Below are positions 1 to 11,747 of a stretch of DNA of 38,445 nt, in pieces. The notes below the pieces were generated by a model. It made no database searches and had not been told where the DNA came from. It was given only the letters and a program-made list of their open reading frames with translations. A program made the translations under genes and the position numbers. Source of the stretch: Chromera velia (Eukaryota; Sar; Chromeraceae); assembly GCA_018398765.1 (NCBI GenBank), contig JAHBMJ010000486.1:7501-45945 (forward strand), read 5' to 3'. The stretch's first letter is position 1, and the number at the start of each line of letters is the position of its first letter.

Positions 1-689
1 AGCGCGAAGTCCATCCTTCTTCGTACACCGCAACGGATAAGACTTAGTGCCCCCCCAACTTTCCGGTACTTTAATTCCGGGGCCTTTTTTTGGCGACTGC
101 ACCTCTTTAGTGTCTCTCTGGTCCTTTGTCGGGCCAGTATGCATCTTGCCTAGGCATAGGTCCTATCCGTCTATTATGGCCAATCTGTTGCAAGCGCAAG
201 CCCCTCGGACTAAGCCGCCGCGCCTAGCTTATACTACTCCACGGTAAACAAAAATTAATAGTAATTTAATACCTTTCATTCTCTTTGTGTTCGCGTGGTC
301 AACTTTGTCTATCTATGGATGGGCGTTGTGGTCTTCCTTTTTCCTTCTACAACTTCTTCTTCAATGGGTTCCTTAGCCAGTTAAAAAAATATGTTTCTCC
401 TCAACATTTCTTTATTAAACCTTTTCTTTACATCCATAAATTCTTTTACACGCTTAGTGGCTTTTAGCTCCTTTGCCATATTTTTTCAATCTGATGTTGT
501 CAGGCTCTTCTCTCCGTTTGTGTCTTTTCTATCTCTTAAACATCAAAATGGTTTTTCTCTTTCTTTCAATTCTCTTGCCAGCGCCCCTACTGGCTCCCCC
601 CCCTTCCTTTACTCTTTCTTCTCTACAAGGCCCACGTAGGCCAAAAACTCCCTCCCAAACAGCATCTCCATGACCTATGTACCACGTGC
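1..689. other. No recognised gene; pyrimidine-rich intergenic DNA
   Basis: Short open frames occur on both strands but none shows a recognisable domain or continues across plausible splice sites. The left part (1-250) is of mixed composition; 280-640 is strongly T/C-rich on the plus strand. It lies just downstream (in minus orientation) of a decayed retrotransposon C-terminus, so part of it may be that element's 3' tail, but I see no poly(A) run or repeat that proves this. Confidence 0.4.
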
Positions 690-1264
690 ACCATGGCTTA
701 CCTGAACAGATGCCAAGATTGTAGATGCTGCTACTTTCTGAACCGCTACTGACAACGTTTTCCACCACCTGTCAGCAATTTTCTAACGTGCTGACACATC
801 ATTCATCTCCCCTAACCTTTTTGTAGCCTGTCTCACCATCTCTTTCACGAACTTCACTGTCTCCCCCCCAGGCCTTCCGTAGGTCTCAAAAACCAAAGGG
901 ACAAAACGAATGTCCACTGCTCTGCAGGCATCATCGTAGTGCGTATGTTTCTTCCCCTCCTTCAGAATCTCCTTAGCTGCAGCCCCTACTTTCTTTACGT
1001 TTCTGTGCAGGCAGGTTGCATCCTAGATCAGGTGGATCAGAGCCACATCCCCTAGAACGGAGTCCCTATTTGGCAAAATCGTGAATAGGTCTGGTCGTTT
1101 ATCGCGTTCCTCGGCCTGGCGACTACACGCATGCGAGCAGCGTCATGCAGCATACGCTTACAAGGTTCGTCAGTGCACAGCGTCAGCACGCAATTATCAG
1201 GTATATAAGCCCCTGCCCTTAAATTTTGTATGCACGATCTGGCTGTAGCTCTGTATTGATACAT
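690..1264 (-). mobile_element. Decayed non-LTR retrotransposon, C-terminal part of the reverse-transcriptase polyprotein
   Basis: On the minus strand three overlapping frames, broken by frameshifts and stops, give one colinear protein. First (1264-1052) comes a Cys/His-like stretch ending in ARPRNAIND, resembling the zinc-knuckle plus RHNAI segment after the RT domain of many algal LINE-type elements. After a shift (1079-862) follow VKKVGAAAKEILKEG, HYDDACRAVDIRFVPLVFET and YGRPGG. After a second shift (862-709) come ETVKFVKEMVRQATKR and, past a stop near 782, WWKTLSVAVQKVAASTIL. The pattern KH-x2-YD-x2-C, then F-x-PLV-x-ET-x-G, then a W-x3-LS-x-A-x-Q helix is typical of the last ~150 residues of such polyproteins. 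There are at least two frameshifts and two stops, so it is a fossil. RT catalytic motifs are not visible upstream. The family name is inference; the homology rests on motif order. Confidence 0.65.
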
Positions 1265-1325
1265 TTTTTTTTAATTTTTTTTTTTTTTTAAAATGGTTGC
1301 TTCAAGGTGGTGTAGAGTCCTACCC

Positions 1326-1771
1326 TGTGGCACCGCCCTTTGAGCCTTTGCATGCGCCATGACTGAGAGAGCCCGCGTGCTAACGCCGCATTCCGCTGCC
1401 GCGTTTTGCTTCGTACGTGTCGCGCGCATCGATCAAAATCGTTGAAATCGAGTCTGACCTTCGTATTTAAGCATGCAATATGTCACTCGAGCAATGGATA
1501 GCATCGTTTGAGTCTGATGTCTGTTTGGCATAGATCGGGAGTCTAAGACTCTGAGAAAGAGGAACAGAGAGGAGCATAAGTAGAGATTGTGCAATGATAG
1601 AATAAACCTAGCTGATTGGAATCCCAGATAGCTCTAGAGCTAAACCTTCTATAAACTGCTGCCTGAATAAGTGTTGCTCATATTCCTTCTCTAGATCGTC
1701 CGTAAGGTTCTTATCCTCGCTTTACCTTCTGTCTGGACGCCATAAGGTGGGGGGACAGGAGGGACAAAGCA
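1326..1771. repeat. Dispersed ~450-bp repeat, copy A (TG...CA ends, possible solo LTR)
   Basis: Begins TGTGGCACC and ends GACAAAGCA. It aligns along its whole length with 2096-2550 in direct orientation. The best conserved blocks are GAGTCTGATGTCTGTT, GATTGGAATCCCAGAT, GCTCTAGAGCTAAACC and the last ~90 bp. TG...CA termini and the size fit a long terminal repeat, but I see no matching target-site duplication at the edges. A SINE-like or other repeat family is equally possible. Confidence 0.6.
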
Positions 1772-2095
1772 GTGGATCCCTATTGATTTTGCAGTAATTT
1801 TTGCCCTATAAAAGGTTTTATCACGCGTGCGGTGCGCGCGAAAACGATACAAAAAAAACGTAATTTATGGACTAACAGCCTAGCCATAACCTGTCTCTGC
1901 AGTTTTTATGAAGGTGGGCGTCTGACGCCTATGAAAAATCACAGTGATTAAGGAAAATTTTGTCCAGAAGAGAAAACCAGTAGATCGATAATTTTTTTAA
2001 GATTAATCAGTCATATAAGATAGAGTTTATCTTTTAGCATTGTTATTATGTGTAAAAGTATAAAGCCAACTGATATGTACTTACATAGCCCACTG
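1772..2095. other. Spacer between the two ~450-bp repeats; no gene
   Basis: Contains no credible coding sequence. A 13-bp perfect hairpin (GGCGTC-T-GACGCC) lies at 1917-1929. The spacer is far too short to be the internal region of a full LTR element; it could be a deleted remnant or unrelated DNA. Confidence 0.4.
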
Positions 2096-2550
2096 TGTGG
2101 CACCACCCTCTGGACCCTCGCATGCGCCGTATCTGAATGAGCCCACGTGCCGACGCCATGCTCCGCTACCGCGTGTATACACAATTGACTTGCATGCATG
2201 TACGTGTCGCGCGCGTCGATCAAAGTTGTCGAAGTCGAGTCTGCATGACCTTCATATTCAAGCAACACATTACTTAAGCAACGGATAATATCGTCTGAGT
2301 CTGATGTCTGTTCGTCACAAATCAAGAGAGCTCCTAAGAGTCTGAGAGAGAAGAATGAGTAGAAACTGTACAATGATAGAATGAACCCAGTTGATTGGAA
2401 TCCCAGATCGCTCTAGAGCTAAACCTGTTATAAACTGTTGCCTAAATAAGTGTTGCTCACGTTCCTTCTCTAGAGTTTCCCTAAGGTTCTTGTCCTCGCT
2501 TTACCTTCTGTCTGGACGCCATAAGGTGGCCGGATAGGAGGGACAAAGCA
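2096..2550. repeat. Dispersed ~450-bp repeat, copy B
   Basis: Second diverged copy of the 1326-1771 repeat, same orientation, with the same TGTGGCACC start and ACAAAGCA end. Differences are mostly substitutions with a few short indels, for example extra bases around 2180-2200, which indicates an old duplication or two separate old insertions. An open frame on the minus strand across this copy shows no known domain and is treated as chance. Confidence 0.6.
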
Positions 2551-3418
2551 CCACCATGTATGAAACCTAAGTTTAAAATATTATGATCATAATTTTATGT
2601 ATTTTGACCGTGCAAAATTCAAGGGCAGAGGCTTATATCGATAGAATGCATGTTTTGTAAGTACCCCCCGCTTCGCTTTCCGGGGTCATGAATGTGTGAT
2701 CAGACTGATCGACATTGCATGGGGTGCATGAAGCAACACATGCAGCAAGACATGAAACAGCTAGACGTACATGAAACGAACACATATATAGCGAAATCAA
2801 GGGATAATCCTGAGCTGACCATGGTTGAAAGTGATAGAATGTCAGCAAGATCGAAGGCAACCAAAACATGTATGTACAGTGCCAAGCGTTTCGCTAGATC
2901 GTCGCGTTTTTGGACCCTCACGTACCTACACCTGTTGCTTCCAATGCTTCGTGCGCGTTGCTTCGATTGCGGGACGAGCTCTGGACGATCCTGCCGTGAT
3001 TCTCACGGAGTGACACTCGAAGAAACCTGTCATTTCATGCAAGAAGCCTGTTACTTTGTGCATCGTCAACTGCTGGAGGACGATCCTGCTGTCATGAAGG
3101 CAACACACTGCTCGGGGGAGCTTGAGGTTGGTGTCGCTGTTGTTCACTGTGCGTCAGCTCTTTACATGGATTGACTCAGCAAGTGTTTTGCTCCCCTGTT
3201 TTCTTTGCGCATACCGGGGAATTCTAGAAGGTTCAGCTCCATGAAAAGAAAAAAAAACCGTGTATGACACAGCCCTGGAATGCGAGGACCTCGAACGACA
3301 GGTAGACATACTAAACTGACCACCGAGGCACTTTGGGGATTCTTCGTTTTCAACAGCGTGCATAAGCTGTTTGCTTTTTGCGTGAATGAGGTGCCTGAAC
3401 GAAGAGGTAGGGTGGGAA
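2551..3418. other. No recognised gene upstream of the satellite array
   Basis: A 160-codon plus-strand frame (2692-3174) and several overlapping minus-strand frames exist, but none has a recognisable domain, codon bias or splice context like the four real genes. Some short words recur inside this stretch (for example AAACCTGTCATTTCATGCAAG-like and GAAGCCTGTTACTTTGTGC-like phrases near 3020-3060), which suggests an old degenerate repeat. Confidence 0.35.
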
Positions 3419-5186
3419 ACCTCTTTGGGTCTTTATGTAAAGAAATGGAGTCAGTATGGGGGTTGCGTGAGTGAAAGCTCTTTGGGTCTTTATGTAAAGA
3501 AATGGAGTCAGTACGGGGGTGCGTATGAGTGAAAGCTCTTTGGGTCCTTGTGTAAAGAAATGGAGTCAGCATGGGGGTTTGTGTGAGTGAAAGCTCTTTG
3601 GGTCTTTGTGTGAAGAAATCTAGTCAGTACGGGGTTTCGCATGAATGAAAGCTCTTTGCAATGGGTCTTTGTGTAAAGAAATGGAGTCAGTATGGGGGTT
3701 TGTGTGTGTGAAAGCTCTTTGCAATGGGTCTTTGTGTAAAGAAATGGAATCAGTACGGGGGTGCGCATGAGTGAAAGCTCTTTGCAATGGGTCTTTGTGT
3801 AAAGAAATGGAGTCAGTATGGGGGGTTGCGTGAGTGAAAGCTCTTTGGGTCTTTGTGTAAAGAAATGGAATCAGTATGGGGGTTTGCGTGAGTGAAAGCT
3901 CTTTGGGTCTTTGTGTAAAGAAATGGAGTCAGTACGGGGGTGCGTATGAGTGAAAGCTCTTTGGGTCTTTGTGTAAAGAAATGGAGTCAGCATGGGGGTT
4001 TGTGTGAGTGAAAGCTCTTTGGGTCTTTGTGTGAAGAAATCTAGTCAGTACGGGGTTTCGCATGAATGAAAGCTCTTTGCAATGGGTCTTTGTGTAAAGA
4101 AATGGAGTCAGTATGGGGGTTTGTGTGTGTGAAAGCTCTTTGGGTCTTTGTGTAAAGAAATGGAGTCAGTACGGGGGTGCGCATGAGTGAAAGCTCTTTG
4201 CAATGGGTCTTTGTGTAAAGAAATGGAGTCAGTATGGGGGGTTGCGTGAGTGAAAGCTCTTTGGGTCTTTGTGTAAAGAAATGGAATCAGTAAGGGGGTT
4301 TGCGTGAGTGAAAGCTCTTTGGGTCTTTGTGTAAAGAAATCTAGTCAGTACGGGGTTTCGCATGAATGAAAGCTCTTTGCAATGGGTCTTTGTGTAAAGA
4401 AATGGAGTCAGTATGGGGGTTTTGTGTGCATGAAAGCTCTTTGGGTCTTTGTGTGAAGAAATCTAGTCAGTACGGGGTTTCGCATGAATGAAAGCTCTTT
4501 GCAATGGGTCTTTGTGTAAAGAAATGGAGTCAGTACGGGGGTGCGCATGAATGAAAGCTCTTTGCAATGGGTCTTTGTGTAAAGAAATGGAGTCAGTATG
4601 GGGGGTTGCGTGAGTGAAAGCTCTTTGGGTCTTTGTGTAAAGAAATGGAGTCAGTATGGGGGTTTGCGTGAGTGAAAGCTCTTTGGGTCTTTGTGTGAAG
4701 AAATCTAGTCAGTACGGGGTTTCGCATGAATGAAAGCTCTTTGCAATGGGTCTTTGTGTAAAGAAATGGAGTCAGTATGGGGGTTTGTGTGTGTGAAAGC
4801 TCTTTGGGTCTTTGTGTAAAGAAATGGAGTCAGTACGGGGGTGCGCATGAGTGAAAGCTCTTTGCAATGGGTCTTTGTGTAAAGAAATGGAGTCAGTATG
4901 GGGGGTTGCGTGAGTGAAAGCTCTTTTCAATGGGTCTTTGTGTAAAGAAATCGAGTGAGCACCGGGGTGCGCATGAGTGAAAGCTCTTTGCAATGGGTCT
5001 TTGTGTAAAGAAATGGAGTCAGTATGGGGGTTTGTGTGATTGAAAGCTCTTTGCAATGGGTCTTTGTGTAAAGAAATGGAAACAGTATGGGGGTTTTGTG
5101 TGAGTGAAAGCTCTTTGCAATGGGTCTTTGTGTAAAGAAATGGAGTCGGTATGGGGGGTTGTTTGAGTGAAAGCTCTTTGGGTCTG
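3419..5186. repeat. Satellite array, ~60-bp unit, about 29 copies with higher-order structure
   Basis: The core unit on the plus strand reads GAAAGCTCTTTGGGTCTTTG, then TGTAAAGAAATGGAGTCAGT, then a G-rich block and a variable GTGAGT/GTATGA/GCATGA end. Units are 57-65 bp; the length change comes mainly from an optional CAAT insertion (TTTGCAATGGGTC against TTTGGGTC). A diverged subtype carries GAAGAAATCTAGTCAGTACG followed by GGGTTTCGCATGAATG. It recurs near 3605, 4025, 4330, 4447 and 4692, and the blocks beginning near 3605 and 4025 repeat a similar order of about seven units, so the array has amplified by multi-unit blocks. Many unit lengths are multiples of three, which keeps minus-strand frames open as HKDP/LHKD-like peptide repeats. 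I regard these as non-coding. Confidence 0.9.
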
Positions 5187-6456
5187 TTGCGCTTATGCAT
5201 TTCCCCAGTAGTTCGCTCCTTCTCTCTCTCACGCCCAAACTATTGCATGACCTGAGCTGCTTTCCATTGGACTCCTCAAGTGACTGCTAGGCTTCACGCG
5301 TTGGTAGTGGACAGTGATCGCGTCGACGATTCTTTGAGAGTGATCAACACATTGAACCACGTCATGTATATGCGTACGTAGAAGGTGTGACATTGCAGCA
5401 TGTATAACGCACCCAATTATTACCCAAGCAAACTACAGCAGACTGAACTATGAGCGAGAAGCATACAAATCTAGACATACACATTAAATTCATTAAATCA
5501 ATCAAATCAAATCTTCTCATCAATTCAGGTAGTCTTTCCTTATTAATTTGGATTAACTATAGGACTTACGTATACTTGAAAGCTATATGTGTTACAGAAA
5601 AAATAAATTTGAATGGAAAAATCACTGTTTAAACCAGATATCAATTTTTTTTCAAGTCTTATATCTTATATGGCAAAAAAAAAATATTTGACGTGTTTAA
5701 TATGTATTAGGTTTAATATGTGGTATTTTTTTTTTATTTAGCGACATATCTCGGCCTTTCACATCTTTTGCTCGACCTGTCTCTGCGTGCTTGTATCGAT
5801 CCCCTCTAGTATCCCGGCCCTTCATTTCTCTTCAATCACTCCCTATATTCAAAGCCCTGAGAGCTTTATACTGGATCTAAAGTACCATATACAGTAATAC
5901 TAGCCCTAACCGGCGTAGTAACCACTACCAGTAGCCGCGGCGCTTCCGCCACCTGCAGTGTACCATATAATTTATTAACCTTAGCATTGGGCATTAGGGC
6001 GGGAGGCCAATCATCTAGATGATTGATTGATTGATTGATGCCAAACCCTAGGTGGAGTTAGAACTCCCGGGCGGCGCATACATGCATGGGTCTGTTCAAT
6101 TATGCCAGCTGCAAGCTAAGTGGACGACAGTTATTCGAACTTAATCTAATCAATCATTTACTACAATATGGTGAGAAATCATAAAGAGGAGAAAGGGTTG
6201 AGAACGCAAAAGCGATGTGATGAACTTGCGAACCCCCAGATTAGAAAAGAAGGCAAATGCAAAGGGTGAGTCACAACGAGTGAAGCGGTCTGATTGAATT
6301 AATGCCAACCACTGCAAAAAGCCTTGTTCGGCAGTCTATCGGGGACAGACAGAGAGCCGATGAATAAAATTAACTACATACCGGCAGCAGACTTCATAGG
6401 TGCACAGCTTTCTATCAGAGCAACCAACAGGCAGCCCACCTTGCCCGCCCATCGGG
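5187..6456. other. AT-rich intergenic DNA, no gene recognised
   Basis: Right flank of the satellite. Roughly 5440-5760 is very AT-rich. A perfect 16-bp palindrome AATCATCTAGATGATT lies at 6009-6024 and runs into a short GATT repeat. A second inverted repeat GGAGTT-AG-AACTCC lies at about 6054-6067. These may mark an old transposable element end, but no transposase frame is visible. Confidence 0.4.
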
Positions 6457-7206
6457 TTATATGTCAGCATGCGCAAAAAAGAAAAGATCGAGCCATCCGT
6501 AACCGACAGGGCAGAACGGGGAAGGGCAGAGACAGAAAGAACACCGGAGGATGACTTGCTGCACAGGAGGAAGACAACACATTCGGCGGGAGGACGGGAA
6601 GTCACGCTGCAGAGGGGTGAGTCTAGCAAGGAGGGGAAAGTGAGAGGAAGATTGCCCATCATCCTCAGAAGCCTTCATGCATTCCTTTGCAACTGTCTGT
6701 CTCACCTTGCCCTTAAAGAAAAGTGAGCCGGTGCCTTGTGCCCTATGACCATTCTGCCCGCGTTGGGAAGACAGATCGGGCTCAACCCTCAGTGAGCGGA
6801 CAGAAATCAAATCAGCCCAACGAAGCAGCCTGTCTATAGATCTTGTGAATTGTTGGCAGCAGTTATTCTTCCAGGCACGCAACATGGCTGCAGGAATAGT
6901 GTGTGTTGTAATGGAAAGAGAGTGCCACCAGTCAGCTACGCGGGAGTAGAGAAGGGCTTTGCAGGGAAGAAGACCAAGGATGTAAAGAGAGGGCAGACGG
7001 AGGTTACGAGCAGACAAATGACCACACCAACAGGCAAATCGAAGCTGCAAAGCATCAAGAGCGAGCAGGTCTGCATCCCGTACTGGCAGACATTCAAGGC
7101 AGTAGAGCACTACGGGGGTTCAGCAGGCTCTAAAGACTATTACCTGCACGTCAATGCTAAGTGGGCCCATGCTCGCAATCAACCCAATTACCCCTCCCAG
7201 AGCCTA
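6457..7206 (-). mobile_element. Decayed LINE/RTE-like reverse-transcriptase C-terminal fragment
   Basis: Reading minus from 7206, the frame gives LGGVIGLIASMGPLSIDVQ, then VIVFRAC, a stop (7120-7122), then TPVVLYCLECLPVRDADLLA, LDALQLRFACWCG, SARNLRLPSLYILGLLPCKA and SRVADWWHSL. This matches the known order at the end of RTE/LINE RT proteins. There, a thumb helix precedes a 'v-p-vLLYG-E-W-l' segment, then an 'l-lR-ilG' segment, then 'tN-eLr-l-gl-Pl-~-i-~-Rrl-W-Ghl'. The central Gly of YG-E is Cys here and there is an in-frame stop, so the copy is inactive. The rest of the frame, down to 6457, has no clear family match. Assignment is by pattern only and is less certain than the fragment at 690-1264. 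Confidence 0.45.
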
Positions 7207-9120
7207 TAAAGCAGAAGCAATACGGGACTTAATTATCTTGTTCAAGCACCCCCCTTCAAAGAAAACACACCCCAGATATAAATCTTAATCCTAATCCTAA
7301 TTGCAACGTACCATAGTAAACCGTAACGGTTTACAATAATTTTTACAGCTTTGTTTCTGTTAGAGCCTGTAGTGCTAGGAAAAGGTTCAAGGTTCACGGT
7401 TCACTAGTTTTGAAGTAATGAACCTGAATCAGGTTCAAAAACAGCTTTACTTTTAATTCAATAGTGCAAACTGTACTTCCCTGAACCTACGTACCACTTA
7501 AAAAAATATAATCAAGATCATTCATATGTACGGCACTCTTTTTTAAGAGAGCGTTCACGCATGTGGCATAAACGGTCAAAACACCGTCCAGATATGCGGT
7601 TTTACCTTTCAAAAGACCCTCAAAGATCCGCGCCTGCGGCGCAAACTTTCAAACTTATCCAAAAGTATGGCTTTAACTTTCAAGTAGTACCTAGGATCAG
7701 GGAGGTTGCAAACTGTATGTTTTTTCAGCGCTCTACTGTAGGTTTTACTGCTAGTTTTAGTGCTTTCTGGCGCTTTTCTCTTATTTTTTAAACACAATTT
7801 CTTTAAAAAAATATATAAAAGTAATTTAAAGATTCTGAAACTTATAAAGCAAAAACAGAGGCTAGTAGTAACACTATTAGTATTACTGGTAGATTGAGAG
7901 ACACTTGTATTGAAACTAGTATTTAAAAGTTATATAAGAATACATTGTTGTATACCAGTATTGTTGATGCTAAACAGAGTCTAACAGATATAAGGAGTCT
8001 TAAAGGAGAGTATAGAGGTGCATCCAGGGGTCGGCCGTTATTTAGAGTCCAAAGACTGTTAGTACAACGAACAGCTAGAAGAGAAAGACTTCAACCAATT
8101 GGATATACTTCTATCAGAGTGAATTAAAGCAGGCAGAAATCAATTTTCCACCCATTACGGTTGATTCAGCCGTGGCCCCCACGTACGTACGACTCAACTC
8201 ACGGTACGAATACAAACTTAAGGACTCACTCAGGATATGCCGATGGCACCGTAGATTTGTCTTCCATGATAGGGCGCCAATACAGCGGCACACAACATGT
8301 ATAAGGGGTATAATAGTTAATTATTACTATAAATTTTATATTAATTCGTTAATTTTCTCATGAGTATAAAATTTTAATTTTGAGGAATTTGGCTTATAAT
8401 AGCCTCACATCTCTTTCTACATCTGTTTACTATTTCGATCTTATATAATCTTATATGGGTAGAATGTTCACAAACTGCCTTTAGGCTTTGCCATGGCCTA
8501 AAGGGCCACTGGCACGATAGCTGCCGGATTAAGTCGTGATTTTAAGTCACCTCATGATCATCATCATCAGTTAATATAGCTTTAATCTAAGCTTTAATAG
8601 TATGACAATGTTTATCATCATTATCATTTTCAATAAGTTTTTAAATTAATATATTCTACTTCAAAAAGTTGTTTTGCTCCTCATATAATAATGACACATA
8701 TTATTTGCTCTATTCTACAATGATGTTCATTAAAAGTGAATTTCAGTTGAATTTTTATCGTTGCCTGCCAGCTAGCCTGCAAGTGTGTAACGTGTGCAGG
8801 CTGTGTTTGCACTAGTGTTTGAATGACTTGAAAACTTTGTAAAGCACTAGACAAGGCATTGATCGACTCCGTGGAGTAATGAGTAACTATATAAATAAGG
8901 AAAAACCAGCCAGATACTTTCTGTCTGGGGATCTTGCTTAACTGAATGGATATACGGTTGTCCAAGTTTTATAGAAAGTTTGCTTCCCGCAATCAATCGA
9001 TTCCAGCAATACTCTCTTACTATAGATAAGAAAACAGCAGATTCTTTCTCTTTTTTTCCTCTTACCATAAAGATTTAAGACTTTAGACAAGCCAATCTAA
9101 TAAATTGAATCTATTAATAC
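7207..9120. other. AT-rich intergenic DNA with a perfect inverted repeat
   Basis: No credible gene seen; short frames lack domains. At 7287-7301 lies a CCTAAT-type tandem (AATCCTAATCCTAAT). At 7316-7334 lies a palindrome, GTAAACCGT-A-ACGGTTTAC. Both motifs recur near 38042-38193, the first in inverted orientation. Around 7384-7440 GGTTCA words repeat (AGGTTCAAGGTTCACGGTTC). The rest is AT-rich with no repeat long enough to name. Confidence 0.4.
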
Positions 9121-9293
9121 TGCGTGCGTGCATATATATATGTGCACACATGTATATGAGCCCATCCATGTGTGAGTGTGTATGCACGTAACACTGTACG
9201 TGTATGTGTGTAAAAGTGTATGTCTGTGTATGTGTGTGTGTGTATGTGTATATGTATGTGTGTGTGTATATGTATGTGTATATATATATGTGT

Positions 9294-9332
<39 letters not shown>

Positions 9333-9352
9333 TATGTGTATATGTACGGATG
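9121..9352. repeat. TG/TATG microsatellite tract
   Basis: Imperfect (TG)n with interspersed TATG and TATA words. The purest block is around 9290-9325. It opens spurious long frames on both strands (Cys/Val on plus, His/Thr on minus) that should not be annotated. Confidence 0.95.
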
Positions 9353-11716
9353 GACGAAAGACTGGCAAGGTGAGGGAGAGATCAGATAAGGATGCGGTGT
9401 GTGTTTGGGGGAGGAGAAGGGAGGAAGCTTCAAGGAAGGAAGGAGGGAAGGACGGACGGAAGAAAAGACCAATGGAAAGGAACCAGAAAAACCAAGAACG
9501 TGCAAGCCAAAAAGCCCAAACCCCTACCAACACCCCAAATGATATGCGATCCATCTATCTATCCATTCTTCTCCTGATTTCTGGCCACCACGCCCAAGAC
9601 TGTCTTATGTATTAGGGGGGGAAGGGGGGGGGGGTAAAAGGGGGTCAAAAAGATGGTATCAGATTTTTTTCACAGCCCCTTAACTTAAAAAAAAAAAAGA
9701 GATATTAGAAAAAGAAGTAAAGGGTTTTGTAAGATTTAATTTTCTTTTGCCGAAGCCCTTTTTCGTTTTTGATAGTTTTTGAGTGGAAAAGTCTACAAAT
9801 TTAGAAAAAAGGCAAAGATTTAGTGAAAACAATTATAATTAGGGCTAATTACGGCCCTATAATGGCCCTATAAGTGCAGTTGTACGGCGCAGCAGTATAG
9901 TTTTAGCCCTTTTTTAGTGAGTTTGTCTTTTGAGTTAACTTTTGACACGTGTTTTCTACATACGTGCCACTCCGAGATGACTCATCGTGACTTCGTAGTT
10001 CTATCGGTACCTGTCGAGCAGAATTGTGGCTATTTTTTTCTCAGCGTAGTTTTTTAATTTAAAATGAAGGGGCTAGTAACGATACATTATAAAAATATGT
10101 TTTTATATAAAACTTAAGCACCAGGCTATCTTTCTTAAATATGCTTAAATGCCTTTCCCTGCTTCTGAAGAAGAGGAAGCTTTGCAAGCGAGTTTTGCAA
10201 GCTGCAATTCATAAATTTTATTTATGCGCCTGAATTAATGTAAAGATAATGCAAAGGCTTCTAATGAAGATCGTTTTGTTCCATATATAAATCGCTTTAA
10301 TCTCAGCTGACTGAGTATATGTATAATTTGAGCTTATCAGCGATCCATCTCTCTGGGACCGTCAGTGACGAAACAACACAAAGGCTTCAACAGCCTCTAT
10401 CTTGTTTTGTTAAGCTAGCTGGTCAATTCGCGTTCCGGTGAGCTGCTGCAGGCATTCAGCAGTTGTTGCCTCCCACTGCATACAGATAGTCAACTCTTTT
10501 GTGAAGACAAACCTTCATGAGGTGATCCTGCTGACAGCAGGATAAGGCGACATGCCTCGATCGACTGATCGAAGCACAAAATGAATTCTTCATCAACCCG
10601 CAGGCCAAATCCAGCTAGGCCAAAATGCGCGGCGCTGCATGATTTGCATTGAAGCGCTTCCTTCACTGGACCCACAAGGATGCACCTGTCAGTACAGGCA
10701 TGACAGATTCACAGAATGGATATTGATAGCAATAAAATAAAATAAAATGAATTCCATCTGTCGCCCATGCATGGTACTTCGAATAAATTCAAAAATTCCC
10801 CGGCTCCTCGTTCTTTGTTGGCTCTACGCTGAGTGTGCATCCATGATCGCAGTGCTTGCACAAGATCACGCCATGAGCGAATTGGGGGATGTCCAGCTCT
10901 CCACCCCCTCCTCCTCTCCCTTCTTCTTTCCTGCCTGAGTTTCTTAGTCAGTCAGTCAGTCATCCCTGAATTCAGATTTTCCATGCCCCTTTCTTCCCTA
11001 ACAAACGCGTGGAGGTTGCCGCCCCCCATTCCCTCCGTCCCTTTCCCCTCGTTCTTCCCTTGATGCGCCTCCCTTGAACATGCAGACGTACAAAAATCAA
11101 TTAATGTCTTTCAGAACTCGAGCTAGGCCTTTCATGATCGAGATGCACGAAGATGAAGACAACATGCATGCTGACAGTCTCGCATGCAGCAAAGACGTAC
11201 ATGATGCAAAATGAGAGATGAGAAAAGAAGTAGAGTGCCGAGATGAGTACACAAAGAGAGGGGCAGATGACAGGATGATGCATGATGATAAGACAATGAA
11301 TGGCAAGAAAAGAAACAAAACGATCTCTTTCATGCACGTTGAAGGGCGTAGAAGAAAAAACTCAAGAAATCCCCCCGTGCGTGCTCGCCCTCCATTGGGT
11401 GCATGGGTGGGGCCTTTTCTCCTCCTTGAGTTTTTCCTTCCCCTCCTTTGCTTCTCTCTCTCTCCCTCTCTGTGAGCGTCTTGCTTCGAGGAAGAAAAGA
11501 GGGACGAGAACAGAGGGCGTGTAATTCTTCACTTCCTTCCTTCCTTTTGGTTTTGATGCGTGGAATGAACGCACGGAGGTCTGTCATCTCCAATACAAAA
11601 AGGGAAGGGGGAGGAAGAAATTGTGGGAGGGTGAGGTTGATTCCTTCTTGACGGAGACACATCCAATGAATCCCAAATGAATAAGTGCAGTCACCTTGCT
11701 CGACTCAAACACGTAG

Positions 11717-11747
<31 letters not shown>

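Noticed and set aside
2692-3174. 160-codon plus-strand frame as a hypothetical gene
   Set aside because: No domain, no splice-like context, and overlapping frames of similar length on the other strand.
3419-5186. CRISPR-like array or a repeat-protein gene
   Set aside because: Units are contiguous with no unique spacers, the host is eukaryotic, and frames are broken by unit-length changes.
8046-8300. tRNA or other small RNA gene in AT-rich DNA
   Set aside because: No acceptor stem with matching A and B boxes could be assembled here or elsewhere in the window.
9083-9615. His/Thr- and Cys/Val-rich frames over the TG tract
   Set aside because: Direct translation of a dinucleotide repeat.
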